Source of the DNA: a virus | IMG/VR virus record: IMGVR_UViG_3300008110_000026 | Location: 1-64,000 of that record | Length of the DNA stretch: 64,000 nt | Direction: 5' to 3' (one strand) | Shown here: positions 35,749 to 43,740 of the stretch, one piece after another | Position numbering within the stretch: the stretch's first letter is position 1 | Layout of the letters: the number at the start of each line of letters is the position of its first letter | Made by a program: the position numbers and the translations under genes | Notes under the pieces: model-generated | What the model was told of the DNA's origin: nothing | What the model saw: only the letters and a program-made list of their open reading frames with translations | Database searches by the model: none

Positions 35749-38700
35749 TGTTTATTATCTTGGCGAAAATCCTCAGTTAAAAGCCACGCTGCCTTTTGCG
35801 CGAGCTGTGAGCAAACTAACTGACATTCAGCCCGATACTAAAATGTATTGGCTCATTGAGCCCAGCATTGAAGTCATAGACTATAGTGTGTTTGAATATC
35901 GTCCGCCTGACTATGATCAAACCTATGAGCATGTTTGGAAATGGAACAGCAGTAACTACGGCGGCATTAAATTGTTGCCTAAAACCGAGCCTGCAGGAAC
36001 TAAACAGATAAATCGTGTGGTATGTCGCAAAAGTTTTGACATATTATATACGCTCACACCAGAAGAGTATTTTGACGAACATCCGTATGCTAGCCATGTG
36101 TGGTGCGTGGATCCTGAATATAAATTAAACAATAATATTGAATGGGCTCCGGATAACTTTGAACCTAAGTTCATACATAGTTTTCATTTACGAGGCCAAT
36201 TGGAGCACAAGTACCCACAGGCCGAGGGCGGTATTAAATTATATCCGCGTAATTGGAGAACCTGTGCAGTTAAATATCATAGCTTTTTAGATGCAGGTGT
36301 TGAGTATCCTGTGTTGTATGTTAGTGATGTAGAAGATTATGCTCAGCGGGATAAGTTTGCTGATGAATATGTTTGGCTTATAGATCGCGATCACAGCATT
36401 AATCCTGCTACACTGGATTGGGTACCCAGCCCGTTTGAACACAACTATATTCATGTGTTTCGTATGCCCTATCAGCTTGGAGAAAAGTATCCACAGGCTA
36501 TGGGAGGAGTTAGACTTGTACCCCGCATTTGGCAAGACGCAGAAATAAAAATACATCCTGCATGTCCAGTAGCCGATGCAGAATATGATGTATTTTATAT
36601 TGATGAAGATCAGTTCAACAGCGATACCTACAGCGAATATGCTGCTAGAAGCAAAACAGATTGGTTCTGGATTGTGGATAGAGATCATGACTTTAACGGA
36701 AAACTATTGTATGTTCCTGCACCGCACGAACAAGAATATATTCATGTGTTTAAGATACCAGATCACCTAGACGATAGATACCCTCAGACTGTTACTGAGC
36801 CATGGGATAATCGATGCGGTGGTGTGCGTCTTGTGCATAAGAACTACGACATGACCAAGCACAAGTATCAAGCAGGTATTGTACCAGTTCGCTATGATAT
36901 TTTTTATACCAACGACATTAATAACTATGAAGCTTATGCTCGCAAAAGCAGAACTAAGATGTTTTGGTTAGTGGATCAGGAGCATGAGCTTAACGACGTG
37001 TTTAACTATGTTCCTCATCGTTATGATCAAAAGTATATTCATATATTCAAAATACCAGGTCAACTACAGCACAAATATCCTTTGAGTATTACTAATGTAA
37101 GCGACAACCGCACCGGTGGTGTTAAGTTAGTGCCTGTTAAGTACAACGAAACAGACGCAAAATACATATCAGGCTCTCCCACAGGCAACAAACAATATCC
37201 AATTCTTTATGTAGCTGACCCCACTGATTATTCTATTGTTACACAGGACTGCTGGCTTATTGATAAAGAATATAAACTAGACAGTGATGTATCATGGGTG
37301 CCACCAGACTTCCAGCGCAATATGATTCATACTTTTCATCTTGGTGGCCAGCTTAAACACAAATATCCAGAAGCAATGGGCGGCATCCGTTGGGTTCCAA
37401 AGTCATGGAGCAATGCAGAGCTGGTAATACACAGCATCAGTCCATTTAGGGATTTAGAGTTTGAACGGTTCAGCAGCGAAGAAGAAGGCCGTGTTAACAG
37501 TAAAAATAACTGGTTCTGGGTAATAGACCCAGATGTTGATGTATTAGATAATTTTAACTTTGACTTTATTCCTGAGACATGGGACGAAGGCAAAACACAT
37601 ATTTGGCAGAAGCTAAATCCAATCACAGGTAGACAATATGATTATGCCGGGGTCATGTTGTGTCCGAAAGTACCGCAGGCCAAAGGGCGTCCCAAATACA
37701 TCCGCGAGCCTGCATGTACTCAAAAGCAATATCCGGTAATTTACTTAGATCCACAACTCAGTATCGTTGAACAACTTACACACACAAACAGTACTGTAGC
37801 TAATTCCATGTATTGGGTTGTGGATCCTTTTACTAAAGTGCAGCCAGACTTTAAGTTTGACTACTATCCAACACAATGGGATCAACAAAATGTTCATGTA
37901 TTTGCTGACGAGGACGGTAATTACAGAAACATTAGACTGTATCCTAGGGGAACTTTCAACAAAGATTATTCGTTAGCTGAGATTGAAAACAACAGTTTTG
38001 AAAAGCTCAAGCAAATAAATACTATTGGTAGTCTGCGTCCCACATGGCCAGTTGTGCATCTACAAGATGTAACCAAAACCGAACTGACCAATGCACTACA
38101 GGAAGCGATGAATCGGGGAGTACCGTTCCTGTGGACCATTGACCCCGATGTGCGTGTCGAACAATGCATTTTGGATGCAGGCTACCTTCCACAAATATCA
38201 AACATTGATAAGGTTCATGTGTGGCAGAGAATAAACCCGCACAACAGTAAAACTCATAGCTACGGTGGGCTACGATTGTGGCCAACTAATATTAATGTTG
38301 ATGCGTTGACCACTGATGCAATAAGATTAAACAAGATAAAGAACTTGCAATATGTGAAGCAAACAGGCAGCACTATTAAACCCTATGACATTGTGTTCTT
38401 AAGTTACCACGAGCCTACTGCACAAAGCGCCTACGAGCGTCTTACAGCGCGATTCTCTGCAACCTGGATCAAAGATGTTCAGGGTATCTTTGATGCACAT
38501 AAAGCTGCTGCTAGCAGCGTAAACAGTAAAATGTTTTGGGTTGTAGACGCTGATGCTGACATTGCTGATGACTTTGATTTTAGTTATATTCCTGATGTTT
38601 ACGATCAAGAAGTAGTGCATGTATGGGCAAGTAGGAATCCTATTACAGGATTGGAATATGGCTACGGCGGTGTTAAACTGTTTAATACGGCGCAGGTGCG

Positions 38701-39043
38701 TACAGCAACTAGTTGGGGGTTAGACTTTACTACAGGTCTTAGCACTCGTTTTAAAGCAATGCCGCAGGTAAGTTGCGTTACGCGATTTAATACAGATTCC
38801 TATAGCACATGGCGTAGTGCTTTCCGTGAATGCGTTAAGTTAACACTAAAGGAAGATGCTGAAAGCAAGGATAGATTAGACGGCTGGTTACACCCTGTTC
38901 CCGATGCATTCTTTAGACATGATGCTAAACAGGGTGCAGAAGAAGGCCGTGCTTATGCATTAGCTAACAAAAACAATGTAGAAGCATTAGCAAAGATAAA
39001 TGATTACGAATGGTTATATGAGCGATACAATCAAACTAGATAA
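35741..39043 (+). CDS. 1100-residue protein of ten tandem repeats
   Basis: Each unit of about 85-110 residues reads: (Y/F)(D/P)(I/V)xY..., then (F/Y/C)Wx(V/I)D(P/R/K), a 'WVP...' or 'YIP...' segment, 'xIHxF' or 'xVHVW', then 'GG(I/V)(R/K)L(V/Y)P'. Units begin at about residues 1, 99, 189, 282, 385, 486, 574, 664, 769 and 882. The last unit plus the C-terminal region (882-1100) matches the stand-alone protein at 14450. The FWxxD pattern and the final 'FWVVDADADI' resemble a GT-A DxD motif, so the repeats may derive from a glycosyltransferase domain, but most units lack a full DxD. No signal peptide or membrane span. It overlaps the next gene. Confidence 0.75.
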   Translation: MFDVYYLGENPQLKATLPFARAVSKLTDIQPDTKMYWLIEPSIEVIDYSVFEYRPPDYDQTYEHVWKWNSSNYGGIKLLPKTEPAGTKQINRVVCRKSFDILYTLTPEEYFDEHPYASHVWCVDPEYKLNNNIEWAPDNFEPKFIHSFHLRGQLEHKYPQAEGGIKLYPRNWRTCAVKYHSFLDAGVEYPVLYVSDVEDYAQRDKFADEYVWLIDRDHSINPATLDWVPSPFEHNYIHVFRMPYQLGEKYPQAMGGVRLVPRIWQDAEIKIHPACPVADAEYDVFYIDEDQFNSDTYSEYAARSKTDWFWIVDRDHDFNGKLLYVPAPHEQEYIHVFKIPDHLDDRYPQTVTEPWDNRCGGVRLVHKNYDMTKHKYQAGIVPVRYDIFYTNDINNYEAYARKSRTKMFWLVDQEHELNDVFNYVPHRYDQKYIHIFKIPGQLQHKYPLSITNVSDNRTGGVKLVPVKYNETDAKYISGSPTGNKQYPILYVADPTDYSIVTQDCWLIDKEYKLDSDVSWVPPDFQRNMIHTFHLGGQLKHKYPEAMGGIRWVPKSWSNAELVIHSISPFRDLEFERFSSEEEGRVNSKNNWFWVIDPDVDVLDNFNFDFIPETWDEGKTHIWQKLNPITGRQYDYAGVMLCPKVPQAKGRPKYIREPACTQKQYPVIYLDPQLSIVEQLTHTNSTVANSMYWVVDPFTKVQPDFKFDYYPTQWDQQNVHVFADEDGNYRNIRLYPRGTFNKDYSLAEIENNSFEKLKQINTIGSLRPTWPVVHLQDVTKTELTNALQEAMNRGVPFLWTIDPDVRVEQCILDAGYLPQISNIDKVHVWQRINPHNSKTHSYGGLRLWPTNINVDALTTDAIRLNKIKNLQYVKQTGSTIKPYDIVFLSYHEPTAQSAYERLTARFSATWIKDVQGIFDAHKAAASSVNSKMFWVVDADADIADDFDFSYIPDVYDQEVVHVWASRNPITGLEYGYGGVKLFNTAQVRTATSWGLDFTTGLSTRFKAMPQVSCVTRFNTDSYSTWRSAFRECVKLTLKEDAESKDRLDGWLHPVPDAFFRHDAKQGAEEGRAYALANKNNVEALAKINDYEWLYERYNQTR

Positions 39044-39695
39044 TTGGCAGGCTGTATCTGATTTTGTTGATGCACATATAAGTATCAAGCCCAGTTACTT
39101 CGAGCGAGCTGTGCAGGGTAACTATCCTAAAGACGCATTTAGCAAAGGGCAGTTAGCCAGCAAAGCATGGTTGTTATCTAAATTAGATAGTAGCATAACA
39201 AATCATTTGCCATTTGATTCAGTTATCGCAGTTCTAGGCTGTTGGATTGGTACATTAGTTGAGCCTTTATTGGATGCAACAATGGTATCTAGAGTGTACG
39301 GCATTGATCTAGATCCTAGAGCAATTGAATTGGCAGAGAAGTTTAATCAGCATCTAGTACAGGATGATTGGAGGTTCAAAGGTGTAGTAGCTGATGCTTC
39401 TACCTTAACAACATCCAATATGGAATTTGAAACTGCTGGCGAACTAATAAGGGTTACACCTAAAGTAGTAATTAATACCAGTTGCGAGCATATGGACACT
39501 CATTGGTTTGAAACAGCTAATTCAGATCAATTGATTATTATGCAAACCAATGACAGTGAAGGGTACGACGGTCATATCAACATTTGTAAGGACCTAGCTG
39601 ACCTCAATGCTAAATATCCTATGTCCACCATACTTTATCAAGGACAACTAACTATCCCTGCATACACAAGATTTATGCAGATTGGATACAAATAA
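39018..39695 (+). CDS. SAM-dependent methyltransferase
   Basis: A 225-residue protein from ATG 39018 (an earlier ATG at 39000 lies further within the repeat gene). 'DSVIAVLGCWIGTLVEPLLD' is motif I and 'VYGIDLDPRAIELAEKFNQH' the acidic motif II of class I methyltransferases; 'VVINTSCEHM' lies where motif IV is expected. It starts inside the repeat gene and is 9 bases before radical SAM A3. Acceptor unknown; a second methyltransferase of the island. Confidence 0.75.
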   Translation: MSDTIKLDNWQAVSDFVDAHISIKPSYFERAVQGNYPKDAFSKGQLASKAWLLSKLDSSITNHLPFDSVIAVLGCWIGTLVEPLLDATMVSRVYGIDLDPRAIELAEKFNQHLVQDDWRFKGVVADASTLTTSNMEFETAGELIRVTPKVVINTSCEHMDTHWFETANSDQLIIMQTNDSEGYDGHINICKDLADLNAKYPMSTILYQGQLTIPAYTRFMQIGYK

Positions 39696-39704
39696 GAGAA
39701 CACA

Positions 39705-41033
39705 ATGACTTTTAAGCCACCACACAGTTTCCCAATTAACACAGCAACATCATGCCAATTCAAGTGGACATGGAGCACAGTATTTCTATCAGTGGGCACA
39801 AGTTCCAGCTGTCATCGTTGTAAAGGTTGGGACGTGAGTGAGATTATGGACGACTTCCATAACCACCCTGGTAAGCTAGAAGATAGAAAGCAAATGCTCG
39901 ACGGTAAGTGGCCTGGAAATGGTTGTGAGTATTGTCGTGATATTGAAGTAGCAGGCGGCACCAGCGAACGAACTGCATATATTAATGATATGCAAGTAAG
40001 TCCACCAGAGCTTGACGTTGATCCTACTGCTGTAAAAGTCACACCAAGAATCTTAGAAGTTTATTTCAACAATGTCTGTAACCAAAAGTGCGTTTACTGT
40101 TCTCCTTTCTTTAGCAGTCTAATTCAAAAGGAAGTTGAGAAGTTTGGACCTTTAGAAAACGAATATGATCTAATGGGCTTTAAGGAAAAACCAGGCTACG
40201 AACAACGCAAAGATAAGTTTTGGATATGGATGGACAAGAATTCACATCACTTGTTACAGTTTCAGATCCTAGGTGGCGAACCTTTGTATCAAGATGAGTT
40301 TGAAGAATGCTTAGAGTTCTTTGAACAGCGTAGTCATCCTAATTTAAATTGGAAGATCTTTAGTAACCTAAAACACCGGCATGATCTCTTTAAAAAGAAG
40401 ATTGATCGTATTTCTGCTTTGATCAGAGAAGGCAAGCTCAAGAGCTTTGAAATTGTTTGCAGTATGGATTGCTGGGGACCACAAGCAGAATATAGCCGCT
40501 ATGGTGTTAAGCTAGACGAGTGGGAGCAGAACTTCCAGTACCTAGTTGATAATCATCTAGTAGATATCAGCGTACACTCAACTATTACCCCAGTGTCACT
40601 ACCAACTATGGCAGAGTTCTATAGAAAGATTATGGCATGGAACACATATCGCATTGAGAAGCAGGGTGCTATGGGCTTAGTTGATACACAGATTAAAGTT
40701 GTTAACTTTGGTTGGAATATTGTAGTAACACCAACGCATATGGATCCGTGTATGCTAGGCGAATATGCTGCACCATTCTTTGACGAACTGCTATCAGTTA
40801 TTCCCGACGACGATAACCGTAAGCTCTATCTAAAGGGCTTTAAGACCAAAGTAGTTAAGAGTCCTATTGATCCTATTCGTTTGCATCGTTTAGCAAACTA
40901 TCTAGATAAGATTGACTTTAGAAGAAAAACAAATTGGCGTTCATTGTATCCTTGGCTTGAGGAAATTGTTAATTCATATATTCCAAACGAGCCTGTTCCT
41001 GAAGTAAACGCTACACTAATCAAAAACATCTAA
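39705..41033 (+). CDS. Radical SAM enzyme A3 (twitch-type group)
   Basis: A 442-residue protein. Cluster Cys are 125, 129 and 132 ('VCNQKCVYC') and 'LGGEPLY' is at 189-195. N-terminal extra Cys are 17, 36 (39 also) and a CxxC at 74/77 in 'GNGCEYCRDIE', as in A1 and A2 ('GxxCxYCxxIE'). The N-terminal 'TVFLSVGTSSSCHRC' corresponds to 'MHLTNGMTHSCYHPP' of A1. It is the last + strand gene and ends just before the shared terminator. Confidence 0.87.
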   Translation: MTFKPPHSFPINTATSCQFKWTWSTVFLSVGTSSSCHRCKGWDVSEIMDDFHNHPGKLEDRKQMLDGKWPGNGCEYCRDIEVAGGTSERTAYINDMQVSPPELDVDPTAVKVTPRILEVYFNNVCNQKCVYCSPFFSSLIQKEVEKFGPLENEYDLMGFKEKPGYEQRKDKFWIWMDKNSHHLLQFQILGGEPLYQDEFEECLEFFEQRSHPNLNWKIFSNLKHRHDLFKKKIDRISALIREGKLKSFEIVCSMDCWGPQAEYSRYGVKLDEWEQNFQYLVDNHLVDISVHSTITPVSLPTMAEFYRKIMAWNTYRIEKQGAMGLVDTQIKVVNFGWNIVVTPTHMDPCMLGEYAAPFFDELLSVIPDDDNRKLYLKGFKTKVVKSPIDPIRLHRLANYLDKIDFRRKTNWRSLYPWLEEIVNSYIPNEPVPEVNATLIKNI

Positions 41034-41049
41034 TACACAGTCAAAAAGA

Positions 41050-41070
41050 AACCCTCGTTCAACGAGGGTT
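41050..41070. terminator. Bidirectional terminator between convergent gene blocks
   Basis: The arms AACCCTCGTT and AACGAGGGTT form a strong stem with A-rich sequence on the left and T/C-rich on the right. It lies between the ends of the + strand island and the - strand block and so can stop transcription from both sides. Confidence 0.8.
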
Positions 41071-41095
41071 CCTCTTGTTCTAATGTTAAAAAATA

Positions 41096-41674
41096 TTAGA
41101 AGCTGTGTGTAATACCAACACCTACTTCATCAGTACGAAGGCTACCTGTAGTGCGATAATATGTTGCACCAATAGCAGTCTTTTCAGTGATGTTCCATTC
41201 AACACCTGAATGTAAACGATCTTCTTTCATTCTGTTACCGTTGAAGCTTTCACGATGGCGGTAGCCAGCCTTTAGTGTAAGAGCATCACCCAATGGATAT
41301 GCAGCATTAACGCCTGCACCCCAAAACTCAAAGTTACCGCCAACTGTTGGTGATACCTTCTTGTTTAGTGACTGACCTACTTCAGCAAAAGCCGCAGAGC
41401 TTAAACCAAATACACCTGGAAGGGCTGTACCTAGCTTACCTGAAAGAAGTGTTCCAACAGGACCTTCATTTTCTGGTTGTACTGTCTGTAGCTCTAGACC
41501 ATATTGAACTAGACCGTTGTATAGTGCATCGTTGTACTGAACACGATATTCGGTTGAGTTGGTCTGCTTGTTTGCAACACCACCAAAGCGCACTTCACCT
41601 TCAAGGGTTCCGGCACTTGCTGGTACTGCAATTGCTGCTGATACGACTGTTAAAGCCAATAATAATTTTTTCAT
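41096..41674 (-). CDS. Outer-membrane beta-barrel protein with signal peptide
   Basis: A 192-residue protein. A Sec signal (KK at 2-3, then 'LLLALTVVSAAIAV') ends in 'PASA' with predicted cleavage after Ala21. The mature part has alternating hydrophobic/polar beta-strands ('TLEGEVRFGGV', 'LTLKAGYRHRESF', 'TAIGATYYRTTGS') and ends 'GVGITHSF' with the C-terminal Phe that the Bam machinery recognises. It should insert in the host outer membrane. A TATAAATA box lies 158 bases upstream. Candidate roles are blocking or masking a receptor, by analogy with phage-coded porins; none is proven here. Confidence 0.8.
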   Translation of the reverse strand: MKKLLLALTVVSAAIAVPASAGTLEGEVRFGGVANKQTNSTEYRVQYNDALYNGLVQYGLELQTVQPENEGPVGTLLSGKLGTALPGVFGLSSAAFAEVGQSLNKKVSPTVGGNFEFWGAGVNAAYPLGDALTLKAGYRHRESFNGNRMKEDRLHSGVEWNITEKTAIGATYYRTTGSLRTDEVGVGITHSF

Positions 41675-41831
41675 TCAAATATCCTCTTTCATAGTTTTTA
41701 AAACTATTAGTTAGTTAGCTGAAAGACAAGGTCTCCCAGTACTAATAGTTATCATGGAAATGTGTTTGGGAGTGTGAATCCTGATTACAGGTTATTGCAA
41801 GTGTGCAACAATATGTGATTCTACTGTGTAT

Positions 41832-41839
41832 TATTTATA
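41832..41839 (-). promoter_or_regulatory. T4-type late promoter TATAAATA (exact, minus strand)
   Basis: A perfect late consensus read on the minus strand, just downstream of the terminator of the previous gene, and 158 bases upstream of the outer-membrane protein start. The distance is long but the gap has no other gene. Confidence 0.5.
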
Positions 41840-41871
41840 AAAAAATGCCCTGTTTTTACACAGGGCATTTA
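41838..41871 (-). terminator. Rho-independent terminator after the gene at 41884
   Basis: Read on the minus strand, AAATGCCCTGT pairs with ACAGGGCATTT, followed by a T-run that merges with the TATAAATA box. It separates the 42-43 kb operon from the outer-membrane protein gene. Confidence 0.85.
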
Positions 41872-41883
41872 TAGTCAGAGATG

Positions 41884-42222
41884 TTATTCCTTAAATATCT
41901 TTTTTAAGATACTATTAGTTTCTTTCTCCAGATGTAGCCTTACTTTGTCCAAGTCGATAACAATTTCAACTGATTCAATGTCATCTTTGATACCTAATTG
42001 TCTTATGTACTTGTCGATATTTGTATAGCTAATATTTTTTTGATTATCGTTTACGCTATACGAATCTCCACCAACGGTATTAACTACAATTTTGTGTAAA
42101 AATTCTGTTGGTATGTCAGAAGGTTCAATTTTACTTAGAATACCCTTGACTATACCTGAATCATTTGATTTGGATTGCTTACCAAGTAGGACAATTCTAG
42201 GCGGACCTTTTGGTTTCGCCAC
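41884..42222 (-). CDS. Unknown protein
   Basis: A 112-residue protein. It starts 'AKPKGPPRIVLLGKQSKSN', then has charged segments ('GIKDDIESVEIVIDLDKVR', 'LEKETNSILKKIF') suggesting helices. No motif is recognised. It ends at a strong terminator, so it is the last gene of the operon that includes the next two upstream genes. Confidence 0.55.
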   Translation of the reverse strand: MAKPKGPPRIVLLGKQSKSNDSGIVKGILSKIEPSDIPTEFLHKIVVNTVGGDSYSVNDNQKNISYTNIDKYIRQLGIKDDIESVEIVIDLDKVRLHLEKETNSILKKIFKE

Positions 42223-42238
42223 AATATTGTCCTCTTAG

Positions 42239-42946
42239 TTATTCAGCTGCTCCGGCTTCTTCTGTTAGATCGACGGCAGTCTTCTTTGGCGGACGACCAG
42301 GACCACGACGTGGTTCTAGTTCAGGATTCAAACGATATGCCTCAGCCTTCTTAGCTTCAGCATCACGAATCAATGCTTGTGCATCCTGTTCTAATAGCTC
42401 TGCTTGAATTAGTAAGTTACGAGCAACATCATTAGTTGGTACTGGTGCGTCTCGTGTAATGTCAGCATCTGGGTTGCGATTAGCAAGTACAGGATCAGTT
42501 TCGATTGGTCTTACCAAAGGATCTGGCTGCTGGTAGCTTTCCGTTGTTACCCTCTTCTGGCTAGCAGGATCAGTCTTAGGTGGGGTGTATCCGCCTTCGA
42601 GTTTCTTAATCTCTCGATTAACATCAGCTAGGGGGAGGCTTTGATTGGGTAGCGGAGTCAGGCTTACATGACTTACTGGTACCTTCTGCAACTTCTTACT
42701 GTAGTGTAAGCCGGTTAGCATATTGCTGCCGTCAGTAAACTGACGACGGTGAAGCACCTGACTAATGTCATTGGATTCTTGTGCTTCGGCACTAACAACA
42801 ACATTCATTAGATCGTCGTGCTGTCTGCTATCTAATGTATCGGTTTGAACAATGAGGCAGTAATCTGCTTCACCCGGCAATTCACGGAAAACAACCAAGC
42901 ATGGCTTCTCTCCGTATTTGCCTACATGTTTAGTTAACTGTGGCAT
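42239..42946 (-). CDS. Conserved T4-like marine phage protein with AT-hook-like tail
   Basis: A 235-residue protein. The N-terminus 'QLTKHVGKYGEKPCLVVFREL' with 'LHRRQFTDGSNMLTGLHY' and 'YTPPKTD' matches a conserved protein I know from marine T4-like phages but without an assigned role. The middle is Pro/Thr-rich and probably flexible; the end 'EPRRGPGRPPKK' resembles an AT-hook (GRP core flanked by basic residues), so nucleic-acid contact is possible. It is followed by the unknown gene at 41884 and preceded by the short gene at 42950. Confidence 0.75.
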   Translation of the reverse strand: MPQLTKHVGKYGEKPCLVVFRELPGEADYCLIVQTDTLDSRQHDDLMNVVVSAEAQESNDISQVLHRRQFTDGSNMLTGLHYSKKLQKVPVSHVSLTPLPNQSLPLADVNREIKKLEGGYTPPKTDPASQKRVTTESYQQPDPLVRPIETDPVLANRNPDADITRDAPVPTNDVARNLLIQAELLEQDAQALIRDAEAKKAEAYRLNPELEPRRGPGRPPKKTAVDLTEEAGAAE

Positions 42947-42949
42947 AAA

Positions 42950-43213
42950 TTATTCCTTGGTAGCTTCTTCTTCTGTTGCTTCATCGCGAGCCTTTTGCTG
43001 TTCAGCAATAAAGGTTAGGAAAGCATTTAGTTTGTCAAAGATTGCGCCAACCTGTGTGAGTTCTGCACCGCGGAAAGCACCGCGCTGACTTGCTAGATCG
43101 ACAATCTGTAATAGAACTTGAAGATCATTTAAGCTAATTGAATCAGGTACGGCCTTTTCTGTCTGCTCTAGTACAGGGGCATCTACTTCTTCAACTGTCT
43201 TGTTCTTTGCCAT
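42950..43213 (-). CDS. Conserved small T4-like phage protein
   Basis: An 87-residue protein with an acidic start and end and a middle 'ISLNDLQVLLQIVDLASQRG' then 'AFRGAELTQVGAIFDKLNAFL'. I recognise this as a small conserved protein of marine T4-like phages next to the neighbouring AT-hook-like gene; its role is not known. It has a strong ribosome site (AAGGAGATG upstream of the ATG). Confidence 0.7.
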   Translation of the reverse strand: MAKNKTVEEVDAPVLEQTEKAVPDSISLNDLQVLLQIVDLASQRGAFRGAELTQVGAIFDKLNAFLTFIAEQQKARDEATEEEATKE

Positions 43214-43266
43214 ATAACATCTCCTTTTATGGTTTCGTAATTTTATTTAACAGATGCTATAACTAA

Positions 43267-43536
43267 TTACGGCATATTTTGGTTAAGAAATGAAAGAATA
43301 TTTTCTTTATCTATAGGACTTTCAAAATAGATAATCACATGATGTTCGCCGTCCTTGCGTACATGAAATTGCTCGCTTGCGTGACAATCTAAGTAGTCTA
43401 ATATGCTATTGTACAGCTCATTGTCAATATCAATAAACTTAGCACGGTTGCGTATCATACGAACGGCACCCTCGGTGCCGCTCAACATATTAAACTCTAA
43501 ACTGTCTAGTTTTTTTGTTTCAATTCTGTATGCCAT
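43267..43536 (-). CDS. Unknown small protein
   Basis: An 89-residue protein with mixed alpha/beta character ('FIDIDNELYNSILDYLDCHA', 'HHVIIYFESPIDKENILSFL'). No known motif. Its start is directly after the stop of the gene at 43537, so both belong to the operon begun at the VWA gene. Confidence 0.5.
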   Translation of the reverse strand: MAYRIETKKLDSLEFNMLSGTEGAVRMIRNRAKFIDIDNELYNSILDYLDCHASEQFHVRKDGEHHVIIYFESPIDKENILSFLNQNMP

Positions 43537-43740
43537 TTAACGGCCCTTCCATCTCATAGTAAACCATGCTGCATCCGCGCTGTTATCAAAAGTATATGTA
43601 GCAATCTCATCAGCAACATACACATCACTAGTATCTACGATAGTTACACCCCGATAACCCACACAGTTTGAAGCAGCCCAATCGGCTGCTTCTTTAAAAC
43701 TTATACCGTCACCATCATCTAAATAAACTTCTATAGACAT
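43537..43740 (-). CDS. Unknown small protein
   Basis: A 67-residue protein; 'MSIEVYLDDGDGISFKEAAD', 'WAASNCVGY', then a beta-rich end 'TYTFDNSADAAWFTMRWKG'. The last motif resembles the end of the gene at 48407 ('NENDAAWFRLNG'), pointing to a shared small fold. It shares one base with the VWA gene's stop. Function unknown. Confidence 0.5.
   Translation of the reverse strand: MSIEVYLDDGDGISFKEAADWAASNCVGYRGVTIVDTSDVYVADEIATYTFDNSADAAWFTMRWKGR

Noticed and set aside
36287-36688. Minus-strand frame within the repeat protein gene
   Set aside because: Shadow of the repeated + strand gene; no start signal or known protein features.
42290-42325. AT-hook in the protein at 42239 as proof of DNA binding
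   Set aside because: The GRPP core with basic flanks is suggestive only; one short motif in a flexible tail cannot establish function.
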